From Planctomycetaceae bacterium (GTDB taxonomy: Bacteria; Planctomycetota; Phycisphaerae; Tepidisphaerales; Tepidisphaeraceae), in assembly GCA_027487775.1 (NCBI GenBank), contig JAIYCY010000022.1, positions 40,260 through 104,259 on the forward strand: a stretch of DNA of 64,000 nt. The letters run 5' to 3'. Both the position numbers and the translations under genes were made by a program. Under the pieces are notes generated by a model. That model was not told the DNA's origin. It ran no database searches and was given only the letters and a program-made list of their open reading frames with translations. Shown one piece after another: positions 19,253-29,199 of this stretch. Position 1 is the stretch's first letter; the number at the start of each line of letters is the position of its first letter.

Positions 19253-21073
19253 ATGTCCACCTACGTTCAGACCCGTTATCGTTCCGCCACCTGTGGCGAG
19301 CTGCGCAAAAGCGACGTCGGCCGCGAAGTTAAACTCGCCGGCTGGGTCCACTCCTATCGCGATCACGGGAATCTGGTCTTCATCGATCTGCGCGATCGCG
19401 AAGGTCGCACCCAACTCGTCTTTGACATCGATCTGCTCGGCGCGGATGTCCACGAAACCGCCCGCGCGCTGCGCGGAGAATGGGTCATCGGCATCGAAGG
19501 CAAAGTCCTCGCCCGGGACGAGAAACTGATTAACCCCAAAATCCCCACCGGCGAAGTCGAAGTCCGCGTCACCAGGCTCGCCGTCCTCAGCGAAAGCCCC
19601 ACGCCTCCCTTCTTTCCCGACGATCACGAATCCATCGGCGAAGAACGCAGACTCACCTATCGCTACATCGATCTGCGCCGCAGCCAAATGCAGGAAACGC
19701 TCCGCGTACGCCATCGCGTCACCTCCATCATGCGCCATTACCTCGGCGATCTCGGATTCTGGGAAATCGAAACGCCCATGCTCACCAAGAGCACTCCCGA
19801 AGGCGCTCGCGACTTCATCGTGCCCAGCCGACAACAGCCCGGCAGCTTCTACGCACTGCCGCAAAGCCCGCAGCTCTTCAAACAACTTCTCATGGTCGGC
19901 GGATGCGACAAATACATGCAAATCGTCCGCTGCTTCCGCGACGAAGACCCACGCGCCGACCGACAGGCGGAATTCACACAACTCGACCTTGAGATGGCCT
20001 TCATCGATCGCGAAGACATCATCAAAGTCATCGAAGGACTTTTGGCCCGCATCTGGAAAGATGTCCTCGGCGTGGACATCACGCTCCCCATCCCGCACAT
20101 GCCCTACGCCGAAGCCATGAACGACTACGGCAGCGATCGCCCGGACCTCCGCTTCGGCATGAAGCTCGTCGACATCACCGACCTCGGCAAAAAGACCGAG
20201 TTCAAAGTCTTCACCGGCGCAGACATGGTCAAGGCCATCTGCGTGCCCGGCGGGGCCGTGCTCAGTCGCGCTCAAACCGATGCCCTGGCCACCTGGTCCA
20301 AGGACTACGGCGCTAAGGGACTCGCAGTCACGAAAGTCATCGCTGACCCCTCCAGCCCCGGCGCACTGAAGCTCGACACCGGCATCGCCAAATTCGTCGA
20401 ACCCATCGCCAAAGACCTCATCGCCCGACTCGACGCCAAGGAAGGCGATCTCCTTTGCTTCGCCGCCGACAAGGTCAAGGTCGTCCACAAAGTGCTCGGC
20501 GAGCTACGTCAAAAGATGTTCCGCGACCTCAACATGAAGCCCGAACGCACATGGGCGTTCGTCTGGGTCGTCGACTTCCCCAGCTTCAGCTACGACGAAG
20601 AAGACAAGCGATTCGTCGCCGAGCACCATCCATTCACCAGCCCCAAGGACGAGTTCCTCAAGGACATGGACTCGACCGACCGCGCGACCATCGAAAAGAT
20701 TCAGGCCAAAGCCTACGACATCTGCCTCAACGGCTACGAGATCGGCGGCGGTAGCATCCGAATCCATCGCATGGACATCCAGCAAAAACTCTTCAAACTC
20801 CTCGGCATCGGCGAGGAAGATCAGCAAGCCAAATTCGGCTTCCTGCTCGATGCACTGAAATTCGGCGCCCCGCCCCATGGCGGGATCGCGCTGGGTCTGG
20901 ATCGACTCATCATGCTGCTCCGCGGAATCGAAAACATTCGCGATGTCATCGCATTCCCCAAGACCCAGTCAGGCTCCGACCTCATGTGCGGCGCACCGTC
21001 GCCGATCGAATTGAAACAGCTCCGCGACACCCACATCAAGCTCAACCTCCCCGAGGCCAAGCCGGCGGTGTGA
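19253..21073 (+). CDS. aspS: Aspartyl-tRNA synthetase
   Basis: A 606-residue class II synthetase of the bacterial type, charging tRNA-Asp (possibly also tRNA-Asn) in the cytoplasm. It has an OB anticodon-binding domain (about 1-110: VKLAGWVHSYRDHGNLVFIDLRD), the catalytic core with motif 2 around IVRCFRDEDPRADRQAEFTQ, a GAD insertion (about 290-420) and motif 3 near GIALGLDRLIMLL. I use ATG 19253; an in-frame GTG lies three codons earlier. It is 75 bases upstream of dnaE on the same strand. The amidotransferase gatCAB is not in the window, so a non-discriminating role is undecided. Confidence 0.95.
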   Translation: MSTYVQTRYRSATCGELRKSDVGREVKLAGWVHSYRDHGNLVFIDLRDREGRTQLVFDIDLLGADVHETARALRGEWVIGIEGKVLARDEKLINPKIPTGEVEVRVTRLAVLSESPTPPFFPDDHESIGEERRLTYRYIDLRRSQMQETLRVRHRVTSIMRHYLGDLGFWEIETPMLTKSTPEGARDFIVPSRQQPGSFYALPQSPQLFKQLLMVGGCDKYMQIVRCFRDEDPRADRQAEFTQLDLEMAFIDREDIIKVIEGLLARIWKDVLGVDITLPIPHMPYAEAMNDYGSDRPDLRFGMKLVDITDLGKKTEFKVFTGADMVKAICVPGGAVLSRAQTDALATWSKDYGAKGLAVTKVIADPSSPGALKLDTGIAKFVEPIAKDLIARLDAKEGDLLCFAADKVKVVHKVLGELRQKMFRDLNMKPERTWAFVWVVDFPSFSYDEEDKRFVAEHHPFTSPKDEFLKDMDSTDRATIEKIQAKAYDICLNGYEIGGGSIRIHRMDIQQKLFKLLGIGEEDQQAKFGFLLDALKFGAPPHGGIALGLDRLIMLLRGIENIRDVIAFPKTQSGSDLMCGAPSPIELKQLRDTHIKLNLPEAKPAV

Positions 21074-21148
21074 ATGAACCGTGGGAAAACTGTCCGGGTG
21101 CTGATTCTACGACGTGAGACGTGATCGCGTTCGGGTAAACTACGCGTC

Positions 21149-24100
21149 ATGTCCAAGGACGGTCGCGATTTCGTTCATCTTCACGTTCACACGCACTACA
21201 GCATGCTCGACGGGGCATGTCGCATCCCCGATTTGGTCAAACGCACCAAAGAGCTGGGCATGAGTGCGCTTGCCATCAGCGATCACGGCGTGATGCACGG
21301 CGCGATCGAGTTTTACAACGAGTGTAAAAAGGCTGGCATCAAGCCGATCATCGGCGTCGAAGCCTACATGGCGCCCGGCGACCGACGCGAAAGAACAACC
21401 CACGGCGGCGGTGCCGGCGATGCCGCGTTTCACCTCCTCTTGCTCGCGCAGAACATCGAAGGCTATCGCAATCTCATGAAGCTCAGCCGCATCAGCTTCA
21501 TGGAAGGCTTTTATTACAAACCACGCATCGACAAAGAAACCCTCAAACAGTTCAGCGCAGGACTCATCTGCACCAGCAGTTGCCTCGGCGGAGAAGTCGC
21601 GAATGCCCTGACCAAGCGCGACGCCAAACTCGCGCGAAAGGCCGCGCAAACCTATCTCGACATCTTCGGCCCCGAGCGGTTTTACATCGAAGTCCAAAAG
21701 CACATCCCCGAACAGGACGCCGTCAATCCCGAACTCGTCGAAATCGCCAAGAAAATGGGCGTCGGCATCGTCGGCACGAATGACGTTCACTTCCTCAAAT
21801 CCGACGATCATCACGCGCACAACTGCCTCTGCTGCATCTCCACCGGAAAACAGATCGACGATCCCAAGCGGATGATTTATCCCACCCAGCTCTACCTCAA
21901 ATCCCCTTCCGAGATGGCCGAGACCATGGGCCCGTGGACCGAAGCACTCGACAACACCGTTCGCATCGCGGCGATGTGCGACCTCGAACTCGATTTCAAC
22001 AAACGCTACGCCCCCGTCTATCGCGTCCCGCCGGACAAGCTGCGTGACGATCTCCCGCTTCCCAGCGCACCAACGCCGAAAGAGCAGCTCGCCGATGACG
22101 AGCGCTATCTCCGCGAGCTCTGCGAGGTCGGCTTGGATTGGCGTTACGGCACACGCGATGTCAGCACTGCCATCCGCGAACGACTCGAACACGAACTCAA
22201 GATCATCTGCATGAAGCAGTTCTGCAGCTACTTCCTCATCGTCTGGGACTTCTGCAACTACGCTCGCGATCATGGCATCCCGGTCGGCGCGCGTGGTTCG
22301 GGTGTCGGCACGATGGTCGGATATCTGCTCGGACTCTGTAATGTCGATCCGCTCCGCTACGGACTGCTCTTTGAACGATTCATGGATCCCAGCCGTAACG
22401 AAATGCCCGATATCGATATCGACATCTGCCAGGACGGTCGATCCAAAGTGCTCGAATACGTCCGCAACAAATACGGACACGTCGCCCAGATCGTCACCTT
22501 CGGCACACTGGCCGCCAAAGCCGCCATCAAAGACGTCTGCCGCGTGCAGGGCATCGACCTCGGCATCGCCAACAAGCTAAGCGGACTCGTTCCCAAAAAG
22601 CCGGGCACCACCATCAAAGACGCATTCGAACAGGTCCCGGAGTTTCGATCGATGGTCGATGCAGATCCAAAGCTCGCACGCGCCGTCGAGACCGCCGAAA
22701 AACTCGAAGGCCTCTGCCGCAACGCCGGCGTGCACGCGGCCGGTGTCATCATCGCCGACCAGCCACTCGACGAACTCATCCCCCTTTGTCGCGATAAGGA
22801 AGGAAACCTCCTCACCCAATACGAAGGCCCCGTCGCCGAAAAGTGCGGCCTGCTCAAGATGGACTTCCTCGGTCTCCGCACACTCAGCGTCATCACTCGC
22901 GCTGTCGATCTCGCCAAAGCAAACCGCAAACTCCCCGACGACTTCGACATCGAACGCATCGACTCCGCCGATCAAAAAGTACTCGACCTCTTCCGGAAAG
23001 GTCACACCGTCGGAATCTTCCAATTCGAATCCGGCGGAATGCAGGACCTGCTCATCAAAATGCAGCCCGACCGACTCGAAGACCTCATCGCCGCCAACGC
23101 ACTCTATCGGCCCGGCCCGATGGACCTCATCCCCGCCTACTGCAACCGCAAGCACGGCCGCGAGAAAGTCCCGCAAGTCCACCCCATCATGGACTCCATC
23201 CTCGCAGAAACCTACGGGATCATGTGCATCCACGAGGACACTCGCATCGCACTGTCAGACGGGGGGGAGGTGCCGATCCGGGAACTCAAGATGGGACAGT
23301 ACGTTCACTCCATGAATCCGGCCTCACGCCAGATCGAGTCGCGTCAATGCCACGGCGTCGGTCCGACCCGACGAGAAGACGGCCTGAAGATCACGCTCGA
23401 CAACGGGATGAGCATCACCCTCACCCGGGATCATAAGGTCATGACTTGGAACGGTTACAAGGACGCCGGACAACTCGATCTCGACTCCGACATCGTTGCG
23501 ATCGCGCGGCACGCTCGACAGGATCGCCCGACCGAACGACATCTCGCTCCCTGGCTGGGCGCGGATGAAGATGTGGCGTACCTCATCGGCATGCTGATCG
23601 GCGACGGCTGCCTGACATCAAGCGGGTGCACCATCGCGACAGGGCGTGAATCCGATCATCGCGTGCTCTGCCGCTGGCTCAGCGACAAAATGCCATCCCT
23701 TCAGCAACATGGCTATTTCCATGGACGCAGTTGGTATCTGTCGATTTCGCACGACCAGTTACTGTCCGATCCCGCATTCGGCAATCGAAAGACGCGATTC
23801 GGGCATTGGATCGATTCACTTGGGCTTCGCGTTCGCGCGAGAAACAAGAAGATCCCAGCTCAGCTCTTTAAGTGCAATACCCATGTCCGGGCAGCATTGC
23901 TCGCGGGTCTGCTCGACTCCGACGGATGCACAGCCGTCAACAATCGCGGACAAACCCTGGCATTTCTTTCGAGCGTTTCAACAACGCTGCTCGAAGACGT
24001 TCGGCGACTCGCGCAGCTCGAAGGTATTCCCGTCACGCTGCGTCGCAATCGCATCCAGTTCTGGAACATTCAAAGACTCGAGTCACTCATCACACCGTAC

Positions 24101-26074
24101 GCTTTGGTCCGTTCCTTCGAAGGCAGACGTTCGGACGGCCGCACGAGCGGACGTGTCCCGCGCGCGACCGTCCTGCAACAAGTTGCACAATCAGGCGACT
24201 CGGAGCGCGCATTCTGCTCTGCGAGAAATCTACAACGACGATCGCTGCATCACGATCACCCGTTCGTCAAATCTCGCACCGCCGAGAAGGCTGGAATCAA
24301 CTTAGGCGACGTGAGGTATCACCGGATCGCTCGTATTGAAGTCGTGCCCGATCAGCAGTTCTACGGAATGTCCGTGGCGGAGCATCACAACCTCATCGGC
24401 AATGGCATCGTTGTCAAAAACTGCTACCAAGAACAGGTCATGCAGGTCTTCAATCAACTCGGCGGAATCGAGCTCGGAAATGCCTACAAGCTCATCAAAG
24501 CCATTAGCAAAAAGACCGTCGACGTCATCGCCAAATTCAAACCCGACTTCATCAAAGGCACAATGGACAAGGGCGTCAGCCAGGCCAATGCAGAAGAAAT
24601 CTTCGAGCTCATCCTCAAGTTCGGCGGGTACGGATTCAACAAGAGCCACTCCACGCGATACGCCTTCGTCGCTTTCCAAACCGGATTCCTCAAGGTCTAT
24701 TGCCCCGCCGAGTTTCAGGCCGCGCTGCTCACCTATGAAATGGGCAGCACCGACAAAATCGTCGAATACATCGGCGAAACACGACGCATGGGACTCGAAG
24801 TGCTCCCGCCCGACGTGAACGAATCGGGCCGCGACTTCACGCCTGTCTACGCCGAAGCCGGCAAGCCGTCGCGAAAAGCTCCCGCGGCCAAGGGCAAGGC
24901 CACCCCGGCACGCACCGCCGGGGCCGGCCGAATCGAAAACGCAGGCGTCATCCGCTTCGGACTCGCAGCCATTCGCGGCGTCGGCGAAAAGGCTGTCGAA
25001 ACCGTCGTCGCAGAACGCGCCAAGGCGGGACCATTCAAATCGCTCTACGACTTCTGCGAGCGACTCGACACGCGACTCATGCCGAAATCGACCATCGATG
25101 CCATGATTCGCAGCGGTGCGTTCTCCAGTGTCCACGACTCCCGCGCAGGCATGCTCGCAGCCCTCGATGCCGCCTTCGACTCCGCACATCGAATCCAGCA
25201 AGACCGACTCTCCGGCCAGAGCCTGCTCTTCGGTGGACCGACAGATTCCAACGACAACAACTCTCCCCCACTCGCCCAAAGTCTGCCCAAGGTCCCCGAA
25301 CTCTCACGACCCGAGCTTCTTCAAATGGAGAAAGAACTCCTCGGATTCTACGTCTCCAGCCATCCGCTGCTCGATCGACGCACCGAAGTCGAAAACTTCG
25401 GCTCACACAGCAACAAACAAGCGATGGCCTGCGAAGAAGGCACGCCCGTCGCCATCGCGGCCATGATCACCGCCGTCCGGTCCAAGGTCAGCCAGAAGGG
25501 ACAATCCGAAGGCAAACGATGGGCGATCCTCGAATGGGAAGATTTCGACGGCAAGATGGAAGGCATGCTCTATGCCGGCGTGTTCGGCGAGATCACTGCA
25601 CGCGATCCCGAACTCCTCAAGGCCGACCGTATCGTCCTCATCGAGGGACGCGTCGATCGCAAACGCGAAACACCCTGCCTCATCGTCAGCAAGGTCACGC
25701 CCATCGAACAACTCGTCTTCGAAAAGTGCAACGAAGTGCTCATCCGACTCGACGAACGCTCACACAGCCCCGCAACCATCCAAAAACTCACCGACGTCAT
25801 GCGCAAGCACGGCGGCGGGGTCGAGTTTGGCATATTCGTCACCACACACGCCGGGCATCGCGTTCGCCTCAAGCCCAACACCCGCAAACGCCTGCGGCCC
25901 AGCCCCGACCTCATCAAAGACATCGATCAACTGCTCGGGCAAGGCTCGTGCGAACTGCTCACCCCGCACCGTCGCCCGCGTGTCGCACAGCCGATGCTCA
26001 TCGAAGCCCCGCCCGTCGAAGAGCCGGATTACGAGCAGGTACCGATCGAAGTCCTCGCGAGTGAAATGGATTGA
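21149..26074 (+). CDS. dnaE: DNA polymerase III alpha subunit, with an in-frame intein
   Basis: A 1641-residue precursor; removing the 399-residue intein (693-1091) leaves a 1242-residue replicative polymerase. The PHP domain opens HLHVHTHYSMLDGA (about 9-22). The polymerase core has MPDIDIDICQDGR (about 417-429), which holds two catalytic Asp, and a third in LLKMDFLG (about 571). The extein resumes as CYQEQVMQVFNQLGG, followed by FGGYGFNKSHS and the finger region. An OB domain (KVSQKGQSEGKRWAILEWED) and a C-terminal tail follow. The interrupted site is TYGIM/CYQEQVM, next to the active-site palm. The polymerase is only functional if the intein splices out. Start: no strong ribosome-binding site. 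Confidence 0.96.
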   Translation: MSKDGRDFVHLHVHTHYSMLDGACRIPDLVKRTKELGMSALAISDHGVMHGAIEFYNECKKAGIKPIIGVEAYMAPGDRRERTTHGGGAGDAAFHLLLLAQNIEGYRNLMKLSRISFMEGFYYKPRIDKETLKQFSAGLICTSSCLGGEVANALTKRDAKLARKAAQTYLDIFGPERFYIEVQKHIPEQDAVNPELVEIAKKMGVGIVGTNDVHFLKSDDHHAHNCLCCISTGKQIDDPKRMIYPTQLYLKSPSEMAETMGPWTEALDNTVRIAAMCDLELDFNKRYAPVYRVPPDKLRDDLPLPSAPTPKEQLADDERYLRELCEVGLDWRYGTRDVSTAIRERLEHELKIICMKQFCSYFLIVWDFCNYARDHGIPVGARGSGVGTMVGYLLGLCNVDPLRYGLLFERFMDPSRNEMPDIDIDICQDGRSKVLEYVRNKYGHVAQIVTFGTLAAKAAIKDVCRVQGIDLGIANKLSGLVPKKPGTTIKDAFEQVPEFRSMVDADPKLARAVETAEKLEGLCRNAGVHAAGVIIADQPLDELIPLCRDKEGNLLTQYEGPVAEKCGLLKMDFLGLRTLSVITRAVDLAKANRKLPDDFDIERIDSADQKVLDLFRKGHTVGIFQFESGGMQDLLIKMQPDRLEDLIAANALYRPGPMDLIPAYCNRKHGREKVPQVHPIMDSILAETYGIMCIHEDTRIALSDGGEVPIRELKMGQYVHSMNPASRQIESRQCHGVGPTRREDGLKITLDNGMSITLTRDHKVMTWNGYKDAGQLDLDSDIVAIARHARQDRPTERHLAPWLGADEDVAYLIGMLIGDGCLTSSGCTIATGRESDHRVLCRWLSDKMPSLQQHGYFHGRSWYLSISHDQLLSDPAFGNRKTRFGHWIDSLGLRVRARNKKIPAQLFKCNTHVRAALLAGLLDSDGCTAVNNRGQTLAFLSSVSTTLLEDVRRLAQLEGIPVTLRRNRIQFWNIQRLESLITPYALVRSFEGRRSDGRTSGRVPRATVLQQVAQSGDSERAFCSARNLQRRSLHHDHPFVKSRTAEKAGINLGDVRYHRIARIEVVPDQQFYGMSVAEHHNLIGNGIVVKNCYQEQVMQVFNQLGGIELGNAYKLIKAISKKTVDVIAKFKPDFIKGTMDKGVSQANAEEIFELILKFGGYGFNKSHSTRYAFVAFQTGFLKVYCPAEFQAALLTYEMGSTDKIVEYIGETRRMGLEVLPPDVNESGRDFTPVYAEAGKPSRKAPAAKGKATPARTAGAGRIENAGVIRFGLAAIRGVGEKAVETVVAERAKAGPFKSLYDFCERLDTRLMPKSTIDAMIRSGAFSSVHDSRAGMLAALDAAFDSAHRIQQDRLSGQSLLFGGPTDSNDNNSPPLAQSLPKVPELSRPELLQMEKELLGFYVSSHPLLDRRTEVENFGSHSNKQAMACEEGTPVAIAAMITAVRSKVSQKGQSEGKRWAILEWEDFDGKMEGMLYAGVFGEITARDPELLKADRIVLIEGRVDRKRETPCLIVSKVTPIEQLVFEKCNEVLIRLDERSHSPATIQKLTDVMRKHGGGVEFGIFVTTHAGHRVRLKPNTRKRLRPSPDLIKDIDQLLGQGSCELLTPHRRPRVAQPMLIEAPPVEEPDYEQVPIEVLASEMD
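23225..24421 (+). mobile_element. Complete LAGLIDADG-type intein in dnaE
   Basis: The 399-residue element starts with Cys (codon 23225-23227, CIHEDTRIALSDG) and ends GNGIVVKN, directly before the Cys of the C-extein (24422-24424). Block B is TRDH (Thr and His present). Two LAGLIDADG-type motifs are intact: YLIGMLIGDG and LLAGLLDSDG, each with its acidic residue, so the homing endonuclease may still work. Block F/G reads FYGMSVAEHHNLIGNG. The penultimate residue is Lys where most inteins have His, which may slow Asn cyclisation. It is one chain, so it is not a split intein. Confidence 0.95.
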
Positions 26075-26190
26075 ACCCTGCCCGGTCGGTTACGGCCGCG
26101 ATGCGGACTACCAATAGTTGCAGACCGATGGGTCCTGCCTATCCTTCGGTGAACATTCCGGGGAGTTCTCCGGGTCTAAGGAGTCATCAC

Positions 26191-27366
26191 GTGGATCAAG
26201 TCCGACTAGGCATCATCGGTCTCGGCAACATGGGGAACGGACACGTATCGCTCGCTCGCGAGATCGCGACCGCCAAACTCGCGGCCGTGTGTGATATCGA
26301 TCCGAAAAAGCTCGAAGAACGTGGTAAGCCCACCGGCGTTCCCTGCTTTGCCACCGCCGAAGAATTGATCGCATCCAAGACCTGCGACGCGATCGTCGTC
26401 GCCACACCTCACTACGATCACGCCCCCATCGGGATTGCCGCACTCCGCGCCGGACTTCATGTCCTCGTGGAGAAGCCCATCGCCGTCAGCGTCAAGGCTG
26501 CACGTGAGCTCATCGCCGAGTCGCTCAAGCATCCCCACCTGAAATTCGGCATCATGTACAACCAGCGCAGCAATCCCCTCTACCAAAAGCTGCGTTCCCT
26601 GATCGCCGCCGGTGAGCTTGGTGAGATTTACCGCATCACATGGATCATCACAGACTGGTTCCGCACACACGCCTACTACGCATCCGGAGGATGGCGCGCG
26701 ACATGGGCGGGCGAGGGAGGCGGCGTTCTGATTAACCAGTGCCCGCACAACCTCGACCTCATTCAATGGATCACCGGACTGAATCCACATCGTGTGACAG
26801 CAGTCGGTTCCGTCGGCAAACGCCACCCCATCGAAGTCGAAGACGACGTCAGTGCGATCCTCGAATACCCCAACGGCGCGGTCGGTCATTTCATCACCAC
26901 CACAGGCGAAGCTCCCGGCACCAACCGACTCGAAATCGCCGGCGATCGCGGCAAATTCATCGCCGAGAACGGCAAACTCACCTTCGTCCGAACCACAGAA
27001 TCCGTGACCGAGGTCAACGCCAACAGCCCGAACTCCTTCCACAATGTCGAAACCTGGACCATCGACATCCCCTACCCCAAAGCGCCTCCCATCGGCGAAC
27101 ATCATCGCGTCATGCTCAACTACCTCGATGCCATCCTCAAAGATACGCCCATGCTCTCGCCCGGCGTTGAAGGCATTCACGGCCTCGAAATCGGCAACGC
27201 CATGCTCATGTCCGGCATCACACGCAAACCCATCGACATCCCCGTCGACGGGGAAGCCTTCGATCAGTTCATCGCCGATATGATCAAAACCTACGGCGGA
27301 AAAAAGACCCTCGCGACTCGCGAAGCCGTCGTCGATATGGCCGCCAGCTCCAGCAGCTTCCGCTGA
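26191..27366 (+). CDS. Gfo/Idh/MocA family NAD(P)-dependent oxidoreductase
   Basis: The GTG start at 26191 is fixed by AAGGAG at 26178-26183, seven bases upstream; the longer open frame from 26071 is rejected. The 391-residue protein starts MDQVRLGIIGLGNMGNGHVS, a Rossmann dinucleotide-binding motif, followed by VEKPIAVS (the catalytic Lys motif, about 93-100) and a C-terminal substrate domain (GGVLINQCPHNLDLIQW). Family members oxidise or reduce sugars, inositols and related alcohols. The substrate is not indicated, though the neighbouring genes show it is not in an obvious sugar operon. The next gene starts 20 bases downstream, so they are likely cotranscribed. Confidence 0.92.
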   Translation: MDQVRLGIIGLGNMGNGHVSLAREIATAKLAAVCDIDPKKLEERGKPTGVPCFATAEELIASKTCDAIVVATPHYDHAPIGIAALRAGLHVLVEKPIAVSVKAARELIAESLKHPHLKFGIMYNQRSNPLYQKLRSLIAAGELGEIYRITWIITDWFRTHAYYASGGWRATWAGEGGGVLINQCPHNLDLIQWITGLNPHRVTAVGSVGKRHPIEVEDDVSAILEYPNGAVGHFITTTGEAPGTNRLEIAGDRGKFIAENGKLTFVRTTESVTEVNANSPNSFHNVETWTIDIPYPKAPPIGEHHRVMLNYLDAILKDTPMLSPGVEGIHGLEIGNAMLMSGITRKPIDIPVDGEAFDQFIADMIKTYGGKKTLATREAVVDMAASSSSFR

Positions 27367-27386
27367 CCCACCCTGACCGCCATGTC

Positions 27387-28685
27387 GTGACGCATCGCAC
27401 GGAACAACTTCGACAAGAACTCGTCGACATCGCAAACGATCCGCAGATGCGACTCGCCAGCCTCTCCGTCGCAGCCGTGCGCGATCGCATGCTCGTCTTC
27501 GATCATCACGTCGGACACGCTCGATTCGACCCAGCCCATCCCCAATGCGCGACCGCAGTCAATCCCTCGACCCTCTTCCGCGTCGCCTCGATCTCCAAAC
27601 TCATCACCACACTCGGCGCGATGAAACTCGTCGAGCGCGGCCTGCTCTCGCTCGATCGCGATCTCAGCGACGACCTCGGCTTCACGCTCCGCAACCCGCA
27701 CTTCCCCAACTCAGCGATCACCACACGCATGATCCTCTCGCATACCAGCTCGATGCGCGACGAGGATGGCTACTTCTGGCCTGACACGCCCGGCTTCTCG
27801 TTGCGCGACGCGCTGACCCCCACGGGTCATGCCTTCGGCGAGGGGAAAAAGTTTTCCGATCGCGCCCCGCCGGGCGAGTTCTTTCAATACGCCAATCTCC
27901 CCTGGGGCGTACTCGGCACGGTCATGGAACGAGTCAGCGGACAGCGATTCGATCGCCTCATGCACACGCTCATCTTTGACCCGCTCGATGTCGTCGGCGG
28001 ATTCAATCCTTCGTCGCTTGCCGAGTCAGAGCAGATGCACCTCGCAACGCTCTACCGCAAGCGTCCCGCCGGTGTGGATGACGCACCCTGGCAGCCCGAT
28101 GGTCCGTGGATCGCGCAGGCAGACGACTATTCGGTTTCGCCCCCAAAATGCCCGGCGAGCGAAGATTACCGCATCGGCACCAACGGCACGCTCTTCGGCC
28201 CGCAGGGAAGTTGTCGCATCTCGGCCATCGGACTCGCAAAGATCATGCTGATGATGCTGAACCAAGGCTCGTTCAAGAAAAAGACCATCATCGCGCCTGA
28301 GTCGTTACAAATGATGCTGACTCACGCATGGATGCTGAACGCAGATGCCAGCAACGGAAACAGCGGCGGAGAGTTTGAGTCGCGGCCGACACGCGCGATG
28401 AACGCATGGGGACTGGGCATGCAACATGTCGTCGACATCTCAGGCCCCCAATCAGGCACAGGAGATCGCGTCGTTGAATCGGGCCACTGGCAACCGTGGG
28501 GACATTTCGGCGATGCGTACGGCCTGCGATCGGGCTTCCTCTTTGACCCCGACCAAGGCAACGGCCTGATCTATATCGTGAGCGGCACGTCCAACGACCC
28601 ACACCAACAGACAGGCCATTACTCCGCCAACGCCCGCTTCGAAGAACGAATCGTCTCGACGGTGTATCGGAACTTGTTCAGTTAG
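27387..28685 (+). CDS. Serine hydrolase, beta-lactamase/penicillin-binding fold
   Basis: A 432-residue protein with no signal peptide visible. It has the SxxK nucleophile Ser68-Ile-Ser-Lys71 (RVASISKLI), the second motif YAN at 168-170 (FFQYANLPWG), and HFGDAYG towards the C-terminus as the likely third motif. This set is the class C beta-lactamase/esterase EstB family, whose members hydrolyse esters, D-peptides or beta-lactams. It is most likely cytoplasmic, so antibiotic resistance is unlikely. The start is GTG at 27387, 20 bases after the oxidoreductase stop; an ATG in another frame at 27382 stops at once. Confidence 0.88.
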   Translation: MTHRTEQLRQELVDIANDPQMRLASLSVAAVRDRMLVFDHHVGHARFDPAHPQCATAVNPSTLFRVASISKLITTLGAMKLVERGLLSLDRDLSDDLGFTLRNPHFPNSAITTRMILSHTSSMRDEDGYFWPDTPGFSLRDALTPTGHAFGEGKKFSDRAPPGEFFQYANLPWGVLGTVMERVSGQRFDRLMHTLIFDPLDVVGGFNPSSLAESEQMHLATLYRKRPAGVDDAPWQPDGPWIAQADDYSVSPPKCPASEDYRIGTNGTLFGPQGSCRISAIGLAKIMLMMLNQGSFKKKTIIAPESLQMMLTHAWMLNADASNGNSGGEFESRPTRAMNAWGLGMQHVVDISGPQSGTGDRVVESGHWQPWGHFGDAYGLRSGFLFDPDQGNGLIYIVSGTSNDPHQQTGHYSANARFEERIVSTVYRNLFS

Positions 28686-28697
28686 GCTCGGCCATGA

Positions 28698-29042
28698 GTG
28701 ACCAAACGTCCGAGTCAACGCGCGATGCAGTATCTCCGACGCGTACTCGCGAGAACGTTCATGTGCATCGCCATGGCGCTGCCGATGATGATATCGATCT
28801 TCATCACCATGCCGCTCTGGTGGAAATGGATCGCATCCAGCGGGATCACACGAACGACCGCCATGGGAATCACGATCATCAGTGCATGCTGGCTGTACGT
28901 GCTGGCGTTCTTCGAATCGATGTGCCGTTCGCAGACGTCCGCATGGTCGGGCATCGTTGCCACGCTCGCAGCAATACTGAGCTTCATGTTGTCGCTGCTG
29001 AGCTTGCTGGTGCTGATTGTTGTGATGGAGCGTATCCACTAA
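28698..29042 (+). CDS. Small hydrophobic membrane protein
   Basis: This 114-residue frame contains three hydrophobic segments (about 17-42, 52-70, 83-110) separated by short polar loops, which is unlike chance in this G+C range. The start could be GTG 28698 or ATG 28725 (MQYLRRVLARTF); neither has a clear ribosome-binding site. An overlapping frame (28694-29113) has no such pattern and is rejected. Function is unknown. It faces the coiled-coil gene at 29200 across a terminator-like hairpin. Confidence 0.5.
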   Translation: MTKRPSQRAMQYLRRVLARTFMCIAMALPMMISIFITMPLWWKWIASSGITRTTAMGITIISACWLYVLAFFESMCRSQTSAWSGIVATLAAILSFMLSLLSLLVLIVVMERIH

Positions 29043-29065
29043 GCAGAGGGAACAATGTAAATAAG

Positions 29066-29088
29066 CACCCGGGCGTCCTGCCCGGGTG
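29066..29088 (-). terminator. Hairpin between convergent genes
   Basis: A perfect 9-bp stem (CACCCGGGC at 29066-29074, GCCCGGGTG at 29080-29088) has a 5-base loop. On the minus strand it is followed by CTTATTTACATTGTT, so it probably ends the minus-strand transcript of the coiled-coil gene. Confidence 0.6.
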
Positions 29089-29199
29089 GGTCCCTTCCAC
29101 GAATCGTTTGTGACCTCTCGAACGTCCATCGCGATCGGCTTCGATCATCTTGATCTTGATGAAGCCCGAGAGGGGTCGTGTATTGCGATCGATGTGCGA

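Noticed and set aside
23225..24421. A split-intein reading, or an unrelated insertion sequence
   Set aside because: The whole element is in frame in one chain with both splice junctions, so it is a contiguous intein.
24302..25279. Long antisense frame in dnaE
   Set aside because: Antisense of conserved polymerase sequence; typical of this G+C range.
27387..28685. Antibiotic-resistance beta-lactamase
   Set aside because: The fold fits but there is no export signal, so an esterase or peptidase role is more likely.
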